DNA of 52,354 nt from assembly GCA_017453005.1 (NCBI GenBank), contig JAFTKY010000017.1, positions 1-52,354 on the forward strand, in the 5' to 3' direction. The stretch comes from Clostridia bacterium. GTDB lineage: Bacteria > Bacillota > Clostridia > Oscillospirales > CAG-272. The notes beneath the pieces were generated by a model. It saw only the letters and a program-made list of their open reading frames with translations, searched no databases and was not told the origin of the DNA. Positions 6,439 to 14,156 of this stretch are shown piece after piece. The number at the start of each line of letters is the position of its first letter. The first letter of the stretch is position 1. The translations under genes were made by a program, and so were the position numbers.

Positions 6439-7221
6439 TTAGTACAATTTGTATTTGAGCCTCAAGTTATCCGCAATCATCGCAATAAACTCGCTATTCG
6501 TGGGCTTTCCACGATTGTTTTGAATTGTGTAGCCAAAATAACTATTCAGCGTATCCACATCTCCTCTGTCCCACGCGACCTCGATTGCGTGGCGGATGGC
6601 ACGCTCGACGCGGCTGGTTGTGGTCTGATATTTCTTCGCGACGGAAGGGTAGAGGACCTTGGTGACGCTGTTGATGATGTCGCTGTCTTTTATCGTAAGG
6701 AGGATGGCAGTGCGGAGGTATTGGTAGCCCTTGATGTGCGCGGGGACGCCTATCTGATGGATAATGCGCGTGACCTGCGCCTCGATGTCGGGCGTCTCGT
6801 CGGCGGGAAGCTGCGCCGAGTAATATTCGGGCGAGCCCGAGTTCTTTCTCTTTTTGAGGAGATTTTCAAGGTTTTGGATAAGATTTTGCGTGTTTACGGG
6901 CTTGATAAGGCACAAGTCCGCGCCCGCCTCGAGCGACTGCACGAAAATATTTTGATTTGATACGGGAGAGAGCAGAACTATAATGGGCGCTTTGTCCTTG
7001 CCCGACTTTACCGTACGCACCAGCGACAGTCCGTCGATCTTGGAGAGCCATATATCTGCGATAAGAATGTCGGGGCGGGAGCGGTTTATCATGGACAGCG
7101 CCTCCTCGCCGTTTACAGCCTCGTCTATGTATCTGCAGCCCGAACGCGAAAGCGCGTCCCTGAGCATATTTCTTTGAGAGTTATTTTCGTCGGCTATGAG
7201 TATTTTTGTTGTGTATTCCAC
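6439..7221 (-). CDS. spo0A: Sporulation master response regulator Spo0A
   Basis: This 260-residue protein has a receiver domain (about 1-120) and a Spo0A-type C-terminal DNA-binding domain (about 148-258). The receiver has the acidic pair D11/E12, phosphoacceptor D56, S85 and K107. The effector domain shows the family signature [26 protein letters not shown] and [18 protein letters not shown], and ends with [17 protein letters not shown]. Phosphorylated Spo0A switches cells into sporulation by binding 0A boxes. The start is GTG at 7221 with AGGAGG ten bases upstream. The upstream partner spoIVB, usual in Bacillus, is not present here. The gene stands alone, and its 3' end is repeated three times downstream (5860-6300), separated by MITE-like elements and a candidate small RNA. 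Confidence 0.97.
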   Translation of the reverse strand: MEYTTKILIADENNSQRNMLRDALSRSGCRYIDEAVNGEEALSMINRSRPDILIADIWLSKIDGLSLVRTVKSGKDKAPIIVLLSPVSNQNIFVQSLEAGADLCLIKPVNTQNLIQNLENLLKKRKNSGSPEYYSAQLPADETPDIEAQVTRIIHQIGVPAHIKGYQYLRTAILLTIKDSDIINSVTKVLYPSVAKKYQTTTSRVERAIRHAIEVAWDRGDVDTLNSYFGYTIQNNRGKPTNSEFIAMIADNLRLKYKLY

Positions 7222-7265
7222 TTTGTTGTATCCTCCTGTAATAGTTTTTTATTGTTTACAGTAAT

Positions 7266-7294
7266 ATATTACCATAAATTAGGAGATTTTGCAA
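7266..7294 (-). promoter_or_regulatory. spo0A promoter
   Basis: On the - strand TTGCAA (7289-7294) and TAATAT (7266-7271) are separated by 17 bp. A sequence differing by one base from a 0A box (TGTCGCA on the - strand, 7376-7382) lies about 80 bp upstream, so autoregulation is possible but weakly supported. Confidence 0.55.
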
Positions 7295-7410
7295 TATGAT
7301 TTCCAAAAATTCCCAATCGTGATAATAAACAAAGTTTTTTACCAAAAAATGTAAAAAATATCCAATTTGCAAATTTGCGACATTTTGAGGCAATAAAAGA
7401 GGGTGCTATG

Positions 7411-7439
7411 TTGACAGCAGTGATGTGGTATGATATAAT
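7411..7439 (+). promoter_or_regulatory. Consensus promoter of the 7502-7912 gene
   Basis: Perfect TTGACA (7411-7416), 17-bp spacer and TATAAT (7434-7439). The ribosome site GGGGAGGAG lies directly before the ATG. Confidence 0.85.
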
Positions 7440-7501
7440 ATAATTGTATACGGTAAATAAACGTTCTGAAACCGTTAAATTATATTTGGGGAGGAGAAAC
7501 T

Positions 7502-7912
7502 ATGAGGCCAACGAAGGAGTTAATTTTGAAATCCGCGACAGACGGAATGATCAGAGGACTGACCTTTTTCCTTGTTATGAATATCTATATTTCAGCTTTC
7601 GCAGCATCAGCTCCGCTTTTGATTTCACTTTGCATTGCAGTTGCTGTTGCTACAATACACGGGCTGTTGTTCTTTGTGTTGTTGCGCAAGGAAACAAAAA
7701 ATAAATACATTTTGCTTTTCTGCCTTATAAGTGCCGCAATATCTATTTTGTGCTTTGCAGTGCTTTTAATCCTGCCGTGGCGGTTGCCCTTGCGTGAGGT
7801 GAATGCGGGAGACGGGTTGATGATAATGCTTCTTTCTCCACTTGCGGTAGGCCTTGGCGCAATCTCAAGGTATGCGATAGCATTGCCTATATTAAAAAAG
7901 AAACAAAACTAA
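7502..7912 (+). CDS. Hypothetical four-pass membrane protein
   Basis: This 136-residue protein has four predicted membrane segments (about residues 18-38, 40-61, 69-91 and 104-127) and short charged ends. I recognise no family. It has its own consensus promoter and a good GGGGAGGAG site, and it shares a terminator with the convergent XRE gene. Together with that XRE gene and the LRR lipoprotein it forms a small accessory stretch inserted between spo0A and the rluB-lon run. Confidence 0.75.
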   Translation: MRPTKELILKSATDGMIRGLTFFLVMNIYISAFAASAPLLISLCIAVAVATIHGLLFFVLLRKETKNKYILLFCLISAAISILCFAVLLILPWRLPLREVNAGDGLMIMLLSPLAVGLGAISRYAIALPILKKKQN

Positions 7913-7915
7913 CAA

Positions 7916-7953
7916 AAAAACAGTTGTCTACAAATTGTAGACAACTGTTTTTA
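7916..7953. terminator. Bidirectional terminator with 13-bp stem
   Basis: CAGTTGTCTACAA (7921-7933) and TTGTAGACAACTG (7935-7947) form a near-continuous palindrome flanked by A and T runs. It ends the 7502 gene and the convergent XRE gene. Confidence 0.9.
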
Positions 7954-8154
7954 TTTATTGTGATATTCCTCAAACAGATCGTTTGGCGTGCATTGTAGAA
8001 TGTCGCAGATTGCTTTTAGATTCTCAAACTTTATGCTTGTGGTCTCATTGTTTACGATGCGGTTGAAATTCTGGTAGCTGAGACCAAGCTGAATATAAAG
8101 CCAATACTTGGTTTTGCCCTTTTCTTCAAGAATATCAAGAATTCGCAGCTTCAT
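7951..8154 (-). CDS. Small XRE-family transcriptional regulator
   Basis: This 67-residue protein is a single Cro/CI-type helix-turn-helix domain: YWLYIQLGLSYQNFNRIVN (about residues 17-35) is the recognition region, followed by the I-C-D-I-L-x-C-x-x-N-D-L-F end helix. There is no sensor domain. It is likely a repressor of its own gene and of the divergent LRR lipoprotein: the 116-bp region between them holds two nearly identical 16-bp palindromes, one of which covers the -10 box of the lipoprotein promoter. AGGTGAT precedes the ATG. Confidence 0.85.
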   Translation of the reverse strand: MKLRILDILEEKGKTKYWLYIQLGLSYQNFNRIVNNETTSIKFENLKAICDILQCTPNDLFEEYHNK

Positions 8155-8165
8155 AATATCACCTC

Positions 8166-8181
8166 TACATTATATAATGTA
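8166..8181. promoter_or_regulatory. Operator site 1 for the XRE regulator
   Basis: TACATTATATAATGTA is a perfect 16-bp palindrome 11 bp in front of the XRE start codon. It matches operator 2 at 15 of 16 positions. Confidence 0.65.
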
Positions 8182-8204
8182 ATAATTATATATTAAAAAT
8201 TCAC

Positions 8205-8233
8205 TTGACATATAGACTTTTACATGATATAAT
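8205..8233 (+). promoter_or_regulatory. Promoter of the LRR lipoprotein
   Basis: Perfect TTGACA (8205-8210), 17-bp spacer and TATAAT (8228-8233). The -10 box lies inside operator 2. Confidence 0.85.
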
Positions 8234-8236
8234 GTA
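8221..8236. promoter_or_regulatory. Operator site 2 over the LRR lipoprotein -10 box
   Basis: TACATGATATAATGTA differs from site 1 by one base. The centres of the two sites are 55 bp apart. Binding here would block RNA polymerase. A further overlapping palindrome AATGTATACATT (8231-8242) adds a third possible half-site pair. Confidence 0.65.
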
Positions 8237-8270
8237 TACATTAGATATAAACTTATAAAGGGGAAATATT

Positions 8271-9320
8271 ATGAAAAAGATACTTTCGGCGACTTTGGCG
8301 TTGATTACCGTTTTGTGTACGCTTGCGGGATTTTGCGCGTGCGATAAGGAGGACGGTCATACTCACAGCTATCATGTTGAGAGCAAAAGAGCAGAGTACG
8401 TAAAGAGCGAGGCAACCTGTACGACGGGTACTGTCATTTATTACAGTTGTCTTTGCGGCGAGAAGGGCAGCGAGACTTTTGAGCTTGACAACAAGACACA
8501 CAATATATCAAAGACGTATACCGATACCAACTCCCTTTATCACACAACAAAGGCAACCTGCCGCGACTGTTCCGCCGTGGTGTCCGAGACGCTTGAGCTT
8601 CATACCTATTCGGACGGAAAGAATTGCGCATATTGTGACCACAGAAAAAAGAGCAGTGAATTTAAGCCGGGACTTTACCGGTCCGGAACAGAAACACTGA
8701 TTTATTCATGGGAAGAGCTCATCAATGAAGGAATATTGACCGTAACAGAAAAAGCAATATCGGGAAGCGACCGCGAAATGCTTGCGGGCGACCTTGTAAT
8801 CCCCGATTCCATTGAAAAAATATCAGACATGGCATTTATGGATTGCGACAAGCTTACAAGAGTGTCGTTGCCGATATCGCTCAAGGAAATAGCGTCGTAT
8901 GCGTTTGCGGAATGCGATGCACTTGAAAACGTGGTTTTCCCCGCAAGCCTTTATTCTATCGACAGTCATGCCTTTTATAGCTGTGACAGCTTTACAAGCA
9001 TTGAACTGCCCAATTCCGTTAGGACGTTAAACGGCTTTGCATTTGCAAACTGCAAAAACGTGACCGGTCTTGTGCTGTCAAGCAAGGTAGAAACTCTTAA
9101 TCCCTCCGTATTTATGGGAATGAGAAGTCTTACTGAAATCACGATTCCTTCGTCTGTTACATGTATAAGAGAATACGTCATTCTTGCATGCTACAACCTC
9201 GTTTGTGTTGAATACGAAGGAACGGTTGAGGAATGGAATGCGATTGCAAAAAACACCTATTGGGCAGGATATCCCAACGAGTACAGTATTATTTGCTCGG
9301 ACGGAGAAGTGACGGAATAA
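8271..9320 (+). CDS. BspA-like leucine-rich-repeat lipoprotein
   Basis: This 349-residue exported protein has a signal peptide ending at a lipobox around G-F-C-A-C (Cys24). Residues about 30-130 are Cys- and His-rich, with paired C-x-C-G and C-x-x-C motifs that could bind metal. Residues about 165-335 are LRR_5 (BspA-type) repeats of about 23 residues with the pattern I-x-x-x-A-F-x-x-C-x-x-L-x-x-V-x-L-P. Such proteins act in surface adhesion or binding. The cysteine-rich part resembles the lipoprotein at 40825-41313. Expression is probably controlled by the divergent XRE regulator through operator 2. Confidence 0.85.
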   Translation: MKKILSATLALITVLCTLAGFCACDKEDGHTHSYHVESKRAEYVKSEATCTTGTVIYYSCLCGEKGSETFELDNKTHNISKTYTDTNSLYHTTKATCRDCSAVVSETLELHTYSDGKNCAYCDHRKKSSEFKPGLYRSGTETLIYSWEELINEGILTVTEKAISGSDREMLAGDLVIPDSIEKISDMAFMDCDKLTRVSLPISLKEIASYAFAECDALENVVFPASLYSIDSHAFYSCDSFTSIELPNSVRTLNGFAFANCKNVTGLVLSSKVETLNPSVFMGMRSLTEITIPSSVTCIREYVILACYNLVCVEYEGTVEEWNAIAKNTYWAGYPNEYSIICSDGEVTE

Positions 9321-9327
9321 GATAATC

Positions 9328-9360
9328 AAAAATCCGCAGAGATTTTCTCTGCGGATTTTT
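9328..9360. terminator. Bidirectional terminator after the LRR lipoprotein
   Basis: AAAAATCCGCAGAG (9328-9341) pairs with CTCTGCGGATTTTT (9347-9360) around a five-base loop. It also overlaps the stop codon of the convergent pseudouridine synthase gene. Confidence 0.92.
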
Positions 9361-10093
9361 AACATTCTTTAAGATATTTAACCTCATCATCCGTAAGCCT
9401 TCTCCACTTGCCGGCGGGGAGGCTGTCGAGGGTGATATTACCTATGGCGACACGGGTGAGCCTTTGAATTTTTGCGCCGTGAGCGTCGCACATTCTGCGT
9501 ATCTGGCGATTTCTGCCCTCGTAAAGCTCGAACTGCACAAGGGTGGTCTTGTCGCTCTGTGACAGCTTTTTTACGGTCACGGGGGCTGTCTCTCTGCCGT
9601 CAATGACAACGGGCGCACCAAGAGACGAAACCTCCTGCTCGGAGAGAATACCGCTGAGGGTGACGTGATATATTTTGGGGATAGAGTGGCGAGGGTGCGT
9701 GAGCTTATTTGCAAGCTCGCCGTCGTTCGTCATAAGAAGCAATCCGTCCGAGTCCATGTCGAGCCTGCCAACGGGGTAGAGACGAACCCTTTTGCCCGCG
9801 CTGTCCGTGACGTCACGGCAGAGGTCGGTCACGTCCGCGCGTCCCTTTTCGTCGGACGCGGTGGTGACTATTCCGCGCGGCTTGTTGAGCATAATGCAGA
9901 TTTTTTCGTCCGTGGGCAGACAGACCCGCTTGCCCTTGTATTCAACTATATCCGACGCGGGGTCTATCTTTTGACCGAGAGTAGCGGTAACGCCGTTTAC
10001 CTTGACGTTGCCCTTTTCTATCTCAGCCTCGGCGGCTCGCCGCGACATGATACCGCAGTCGGTAAAATATTTTGAAATTCTTACACTTTCCAT
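9359..10093 (-). CDS. rluB: RsuA/RluB-family rRNA pseudouridine synthase
   Basis: This enzyme of about 244 residues converts a specific uridine in ribosomal RNA to pseudouridine. An N-terminal S4 RNA-binding domain (about residues 2-48, with SRRAAEAEIEKGNVKVNG) precedes the catalytic domain. The catalytic motif GRLDMDSDGLLLMTNDG (about 110-126) holds the nucleophilic Asp, and RNRQIRRM lies near residue 197. The ATG at 10093 is preferred because it begins eight bases after the upstream stop; an in-frame GTG at 10126 would overlap the previous gene and add 11 atypical residues. RluB is preferred over RsuA by length and general likeness, but the exact target uridine cannot be read. It is the last gene of the long - strand run. 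Confidence 0.9.
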   Translation of the reverse strand: MESVRISKYFTDCGIMSRRAAEAEIEKGNVKVNGVTATLGQKIDPASDIVEYKGKRVCLPTDEKICIMLNKPRGIVTTASDEKGRADVTDLCRDVTDSAGKRVRLYPVGRLDMDSDGLLLMTNDGELANKLTHPRHSIPKIYHVTLSGILSEQEVSSLGAPVVIDGRETAPVTVKKLSQSDKTTLVQFELYEGRNRQIRRMCDAHGAKIQRLTRVAIGNITLDSLPAGKWRRLTDDEVKYLKEC

Positions 10094-10101
10094 ATTCAAG
10101 T

Positions 10102-11307
10102 TCAGTCGAATAGCGACGCTATCCACTCCAAAAGATTAGTTTTATTCTTTTTGTTTGCTACCGTGTATTCGGCGCGTAGCGGCGTTTCTGCTATTATCTC
10201 GCCGTCAAGGTAGATGACGAGCGTGCCAAGCTCGTCGCCTGCAACAACGCCTCCAAAATGAAATCTCGGCAGCTCCATTACGTACTCAATATTCTCGCAA
10301 TTTCGCGGCAATATGACCGAAACGCTCTTTTTGTTGCTGACTGCGACAGTGTCCTCAGATGCGTTTATAAGCGGCAGGGAATATATGTATTCTCCCTCGG
10401 CGCACAGCTCTCGCAGCTCGTAAAGTGACGAGGCGTAGTCCAGCAGCCGCGTGTGGTCGCTCCAATCCGACGGGGCGTTGAGGGTGACGCAGATGTACTC
10501 CACGCCGTCACGCGCCGCGGCGCTTACAAGACACCGTCCGCTCTTTTTGGTAAAGCCCGTCTTTATGCCTATCGCGCCCTCGTAGGACCGCAGCAGCTTG
10601 TTGTGGTTTATAAGAAGTCTCGCGCCCTCGTCTGTATTCAGCGGAATTGTGGTTTTGTAGGTCGAGACTATCTTGCGGAAGGTCTCGTTTTGCATGGCGG
10701 CTCGGGCTATCAGCGCCAATTCCTTTGCCGTGGTATAGTGATCTTCACCGTCAAGTCCGTGCGGATTTTCAAAGCTCGTGTTCTCAAGCCCGAGGTCGTG
10801 CGCGGTCTTGTTCATCATATCCGCAAAGCCCGATATACTCCCGCCGACCTCAATGGCTATCGCCGCGGCGGCGTCGTTTGCGGATTCAAGGAGCATGGCG
10901 TAGAGCAAATTCTCCATCGTCAGCTCCTCGCCCTCGTACAGATATACAGACGAGCCCTCTACGCCGACGGCGAGAGGGGAGATCTTGACGGTTTTTTGAA
11001 TGTCGCAGGCCTGAAGCGCGACAAGAGCCGTCATTATCTTTGTGGTTGACGCCATGGGCAGCCTTTGGTCACAATTTTTGGACCAAATAATATCTCCGCT
11101 TGACGCCTCGATCACCACGGCGCTTTTAGCGGAGATCTCGCCCTCGCTCGGTCTGTCCGACATCTCCACGGCGGGCAGGGAAAAGCTTTTCTCGGTTGTT
11201 TCATTCTCTTGCACGCCCGAGCACGCGCAAAGACACAGACATAGAAATACAGCCGTCAGCATAGCGGCGGCTTTTTTTATGCGCGAAAAATTTTCAGATA
11301 CAAGCAC
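10102..11307 (-). CDS. D-alanyl-D-alanine carboxypeptidase (DacF/PBP5 type)
   Basis: This 401-residue serine peptidase trims the terminal D-Ala from peptidoglycan stem peptides outside the membrane. All three motifs are present: S-T-T-K (Ser87 and Lys90), S-A-N (142-144) and K-T-G (249-251), followed by the beta-rich C-terminal domain typical of PBP5. The N-terminus is a signal peptide with a possible lipobox L-C-A-C. The start is taken as GTG at 11307, because GGAGGG (11314-11319) stands six bases upstream; a TTG at 11325 would lie before that site. The position next to gerW and scpAB matches the spore-associated dacB/dacF neighbourhood in Bacillus. A long hairpin in the leader can hide the ribosome site (see 11311-11371). 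Confidence 0.9.
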   Translation of the reverse strand: MLVSENFSRIKKAAAMLTAVFLCLCLCACSGVQENETTEKSFSLPAVEMSDRPSEGEISAKSAVVIEASSGDIIWSKNCDQRLPMASTTKIMTALVALQACDIQKTVKISPLAVGVEGSSVYLYEGEELTMENLLYAMLLESANDAAAAIAIEVGGSISGFADMMNKTAHDLGLENTSFENPHGLDGEDHYTTAKELALIARAAMQNETFRKIVSTYKTTIPLNTDEGARLLINHNKLLRSYEGAIGIKTGFTKKSGRCLVSAAARDGVEYICVTLNAPSDWSDHTRLLDYASSLYELRELCAEGEYIYSLPLINASEDTVAVSNKKSVSVILPRNCENIEYVMELPRFHFGGVVAGDELGTLVIYLDGEIIAETPLRAEYTVANKKNKTNLLEWIASLFD

Positions 11308-11310
11308 GAC

Positions 11311-11371
11311 AAACCCTCCGGGCAAATACTTTTTGATGCATTTACAAAAGTATATTTGCCCGAAAGGGTTT
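11311..11371 (-). promoter_or_regulatory. Leader hairpin that can sequester the carboxypeptidase ribosome site
   Basis: In the 84-bp gap between gerW and the carboxypeptidase gene, AAACCCTCCGGGCAAATA (from 11311) pairs imperfectly with a TATTTGCCCGAAAGGGTTT-type arm (to 11371). On the - strand the second arm contains the GGAGGG ribosome site (11314-11319). The stem runs to about 20 pairs with one two-base bulge. It could lower translation of the carboxypeptidase or act as a + strand terminator, since GGGTTTTT follows on that strand. Confidence 0.55.
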
Positions 11372-11391
11372 TTATGACATGAGCTCTGCTA

Positions 11392-11808
11392 TTACTCGGC
11401 AGACTCCTCAGCGTCGTCCTTAGCGAAAATTGCCTTTATCTTTGCGATGATCTCGGGGGAGCGGTCAATGAGCTCGGAGATCTGCTCGATGGGATCTGCG
11501 GGGTTCTTCAGACCGATATTTACCATCTCAACTCTGCCCTCGGGGTCAATGCAGAGGAAGCCTACGGGCTGAATGGATATACCCGTTCCGCCGCCTGCGC
11601 CGAAGTTCTGGGGCTTTGTGTGCTCGGACTTGTCGTTGAAGTCAACGCCGCCCGTAGCGTAGCCAACTGCTACCTTGGAGATAGGGATTATCGTCGTGCC
11701 CGACGCGGTGTTGATGGGAGAGCCGATTACTGTGTCGGCGTCAATGATGTTCTTTATCTGCGACAGTGTAGCCGCGATAACTTCCTGGAGCTTGTTTTCA
11801 GATGCCAT
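11392..11808 (-). CDS. gerW: GerW/YtfJ-family spore protein
   Basis: This 138-residue protein is alike along its whole length to GerW (YtfJ), a protein needed for spore germination in Bacillus. Typical features are the N-terminal helix, T-V-I-G-S-P-I-x-T-x-S-G-T-T-I-I-P-I-S-K-V, the glycine-rich G-Y-A-T-G-G and F-G-A-G-G-G-T-G-I-S-I-x-P-V-G-F stretch, and an acidic C-terminus. The upstream neighbour (DUF2953) is also its partner in Bacillus (ytfI-ytfJ). Together with Spo0A it supports an endospore former. The ATG follows AAAGGAAT. Confidence 0.93.
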   Translation of the reverse strand: MASENKLQEVIAATLSQIKNIIDADTVIGSPINTASGTTIIPISKVAVGYATGGVDFNDKSEHTKPQNFGAGGGTGISIQPVGFLCIDPEGRVEMVNIGLKNPADPIEQISELIDRSPEIIAKIKAIFAKDDAEESAE

Positions 11809-11846
11809 AACAAAATTCCTTTCATTTATATAAGTTTATTGTTTTC

Positions 11847-12632
11847 TTATGCTTTTTCGGTTTTGGGGGCTTTGGAGACTTGTACCTCGCCCACCTTGTG
11901 CGCGGGCTTCTTTTCGGGCTGTATCTTTATCCAGCCTGCTATTGCCTTGAACGCTACCTTGAAGAGTACGCAGAGCACACCCCAAAGGTTCATGGAGAAG
12001 GAAAGCTTTAAGTCCGCCTCGATCTTTTCAGAGAGGTAATCGGGGACGATTTCGATGTCTGCACGCGATCTGCCGTGAAGATTTGAGTGCTTGTCGAGCA
12101 GGGCGATCAAAGCACCGCACGCCGCGTATATACCGTACCAGCGCAGGGCAACCTGTGCCGCGTCGGGACCGCCGACCTTTATGTGAAGGCGTGAGGTCTT
12201 TATATGCAGGTGCGAGAAGAAGGTAGAGAAGAACAGCTTTACAATGCCTGTGGCAAGACCTATTGTGTCAGTCAGCTCGGGACGGCTCTCGCGTTTTTGC
12301 TTTTTGAGTGCCTTTTTTTCTTCCTTTGTGAGCTTTGCCTGCTCGGCGCGCTTTGCTTTTTTCTTTGCCTGCTTTTCTGCTTTTTTTGCCGCCTTCTTGG
12401 CTTCAAGCCTTTTGCGTTTTTCCTCGCGCTTGGCTATTTTTTGGGGGGTATAATCAGAGAGCTTGTATTTTTTCTCCTTTTTGGGGAGAATTCTTATTCG
12501 GACGCCGAATGCCCAGACGTTGAGCTTTAACTCGTCCGACAGCTCAAGGTTTACAAAAATGCGTACGGAAAAGAGCAATATAAGTATTGCAAGAACAATT
12601 AAAAATGCAATTATAAATATCACTCCTTTCAA
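11847..12632 (-). CDS. DUF2953 (YtfI-like) membrane protein
   Basis: This 261-residue protein has one N-terminal membrane segment (about residues 3-25). A very Lys/Glu/Ala-rich helical linker follows (about 60-115, with repeated KK, EK and KR runs), then a DUF2953-type C-terminal domain (about 130-245; F-S-H-L-H-I-K-T-S-R-L-H-I-K-V-G-G-P-D-A-A). It pairs with the following gerW, as ytfI does in Bacillus, and is probably in the sporulating cell membrane. The exact role is unknown. The long charged linker is longer than usual and of low complexity. Confidence 0.85.
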   Translation of the reverse strand: MKGVIFIIAFLIVLAILILLFSVRIFVNLELSDELKLNVWAFGVRIRILPKKEKKYKLSDYTPQKIAKREEKRKRLEAKKAAKKAEKQAKKKAKRAEQAKLTKEEKKALKKQKRESRPELTDTIGLATGIVKLFFSTFFSHLHIKTSRLHIKVGGPDAAQVALRWYGIYAACGALIALLDKHSNLHGRSRADIEIVPDYLSEKIEADLKLSFSMNLWGVLCVLFKVAFKAIAGWIKIQPEKKPAHKVGEVQVSKAPKTEKA

Positions 12633-12647
12633 TGAATTTTACTTGTT

Positions 12648-13313
12648 TTATTCCTCGATGGTCTCGATTGATTCTGCTTTTTCATCGCTTTGCGACGCAT
12701 CAGTAGCCATCGGCGGTATCATCATACCGACCTCGCCGACAAGACCGATGTTCGCGCCCTCAGTCTCACTCTCCGTCGGGGGAGTGAACTCGCACTGCGG
12801 AAGCTCGTCAAGAGAGTTCAGACCAAACACGCGCAGAAATTTCTCGGTAGTCGCGTAAAGCATGGGGCGTCCGGGCGCGTCAAGTCTGCCACAGCAGGCG
12901 ATGAGGTTTTTGTCAATAAGTGACGTCATCGCGTAGGACGAGTCAACCCCTCGCACGGAGTCCACGTATGAACGCGTGACGGGCTGGTTGTATGCTACCA
13001 CCGCAAGCGCCTCCATTGTGGAGTTTGAGAGATTTCCGCCGCGCTTGATACCAAGTGCCTCGCGTATGTAGGGCATGTATTCCTCCTTAGTGGAGAACTG
13101 ACACGACTCAGGGTACATGAGAAGCATTATGCCTCGCGTGGATTTCTTTGAATTGTATTCCTTGGACATAGCCTCTACTATCTGCTTTACGTCGCCAACA
13201 GAGAGCCCGAGCACCTCGGAGAGCTTTTCGTACGTGATGGGATGTCCCGCCGCATAAAGAATAGCCTCAATAGCACCCGATATATTCGTTAAAGTCATAT
13301 TTTCTTCACTCAT
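12648..13313 (-). CDS. scpB: Segregation and condensation protein B
   Basis: This 221-residue protein is the ScpB subunit of the SMC-ScpA-ScpB condensin. It is built of two winged-helix domains (about 10-85 and 90-165), recognised by I-E-A-I-L-Y-A-A-G-H-P-I-T, E-A-L-A-V-V-A-Y-N-Q-P-V-T-R and L-I-D-K-N-L-I. The C-terminal 55 residues are acidic and disordered. It overlaps scpA by four bases (ATGA), giving coupled translation. Its partner smc is in this window at 29435-33088. Confidence 0.95.
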   Translation of the reverse strand: MSEENMTLTNISGAIEAILYAAGHPITYEKLSEVLGLSVGDVKQIVEAMSKEYNSKKSTRGIMLLMYPESCQFSTKEEYMPYIREALGIKRGGNLSNSTMEALAVVAYNQPVTRSYVDSVRGVDSSYAMTSLIDKNLIACCGRLDAPGRPMLYATTEKFLRVFGLNSLDELPQCEFTPPTESETEGANIGLVGEVGMMIPPMATDASQSDEKAESIETIEE

Positions 13314-14133
13314 ACCAAAGCCTCGCTTTCAGAAAAGATGTCAAGCTGCTTGTCTGCCGCAGCGATTGCCGCACCGAACTCGCCCGGTACGTCCTGGGGG
13401 GGATTTTCGTTTATTATGAATTTTGCCTCGTCACCCATAAGTGAGGAGATACCCGTGTCGTCACCCGCGATGAGTATTTTTCTTACCTTTATAAGCTCAA
13501 GCACGCCGAGGAATATTGCTATCATATCGTTGAGAGATACCGAATCGTCGAGAAGCTCGCGCAGACTGGTTTCCTTTTTCTTTGACATTCTTGAGAGTAT
13601 TCCGACTATCTTGACCTCAACGGGAACTATGGGCTTGCTTATCATGGGGGTAAAGGTCTCGCGGTCGGGAAGGGGACGGTTTTCGTTGTAGGTGATGATG
13701 CGCCTCACGGCAAGCAGCAGGCTTTCAGTTTCCTGGTCTGCGACAAAGGACTTGTCTATTGATATCTCGTCCGTATCCTTTTCAAGTCTGCCCGAGTATT
13801 TCGCGTATTCGGGGAGCAGCTTTTTCGCCGCCTCCTTTGCCTGCTGGTACTTGATAAGCATTTCAGCAAGGGCAGCTCTGGGGTCATCTTCTTCCTCCTC
13901 GACCTTGGGAAGAAGCATCTTGCTCTTTATGAGCATGAGCTCGCTCGCCATGACGATAAACTCGGAGGCAAGCTCCATGTCAAGCGCCTGCGCCGCCGCA
14001 ATATATTCCATATACTGCTCGCAGATGAGGTTTATCTGGATGTCCTCTATATTCATTTTGTTTTCTGTATCAGGCTCAGCAAAAGGTCAAGGGGGCCCTC
14101 AAACTCTTGCACACGATAGCTTAAAGTGTCCAT
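13310..14133 (-). CDS. scpA: Segregation and condensation protein A, with a -1 frameshift near the start
   Basis: ScpA bridges the SMC heads in condensin. The intact part (ATG 14056, 248 residues) begins M-N-I-E-D-I-Q-I, about 24 residues too far in for the family. Directly upstream, ATG 14133 with a GGAGAT site codes the missing N-terminus (E-F-E-G-P-L-D-L-L-L-S-L-I-Q-K-T-K). It ends in TGA (14053-14055), which overlaps the ATG of the main frame (ATGA). Joining the two frames needs one extra A in the run CAGAAAACAAAATG, or a -1 slip on A-AAA-TGA. The rest (helices around 150-180 and the winged-helix C-terminus) looks normal. The options are a sequencing error, a true mutation rescued by reinitiation, or frameshifting. 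Confidence 0.85.
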
Positions 14134-14156
14134 CTGGATCTCCGATCAAGTGATTA

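Noticed and set aside
5958-6442. Several + strand frames across the spo0A tail
   Set aside because: They are made of MITE and spo0A fragments read on the wrong strand.
7376-7382. Possible 0A box upstream of spo0A
   Set aside because: One mismatch in a seven-base site in AT-rich DNA is too weak to list as a feature; it is noted in the promoter entry only.
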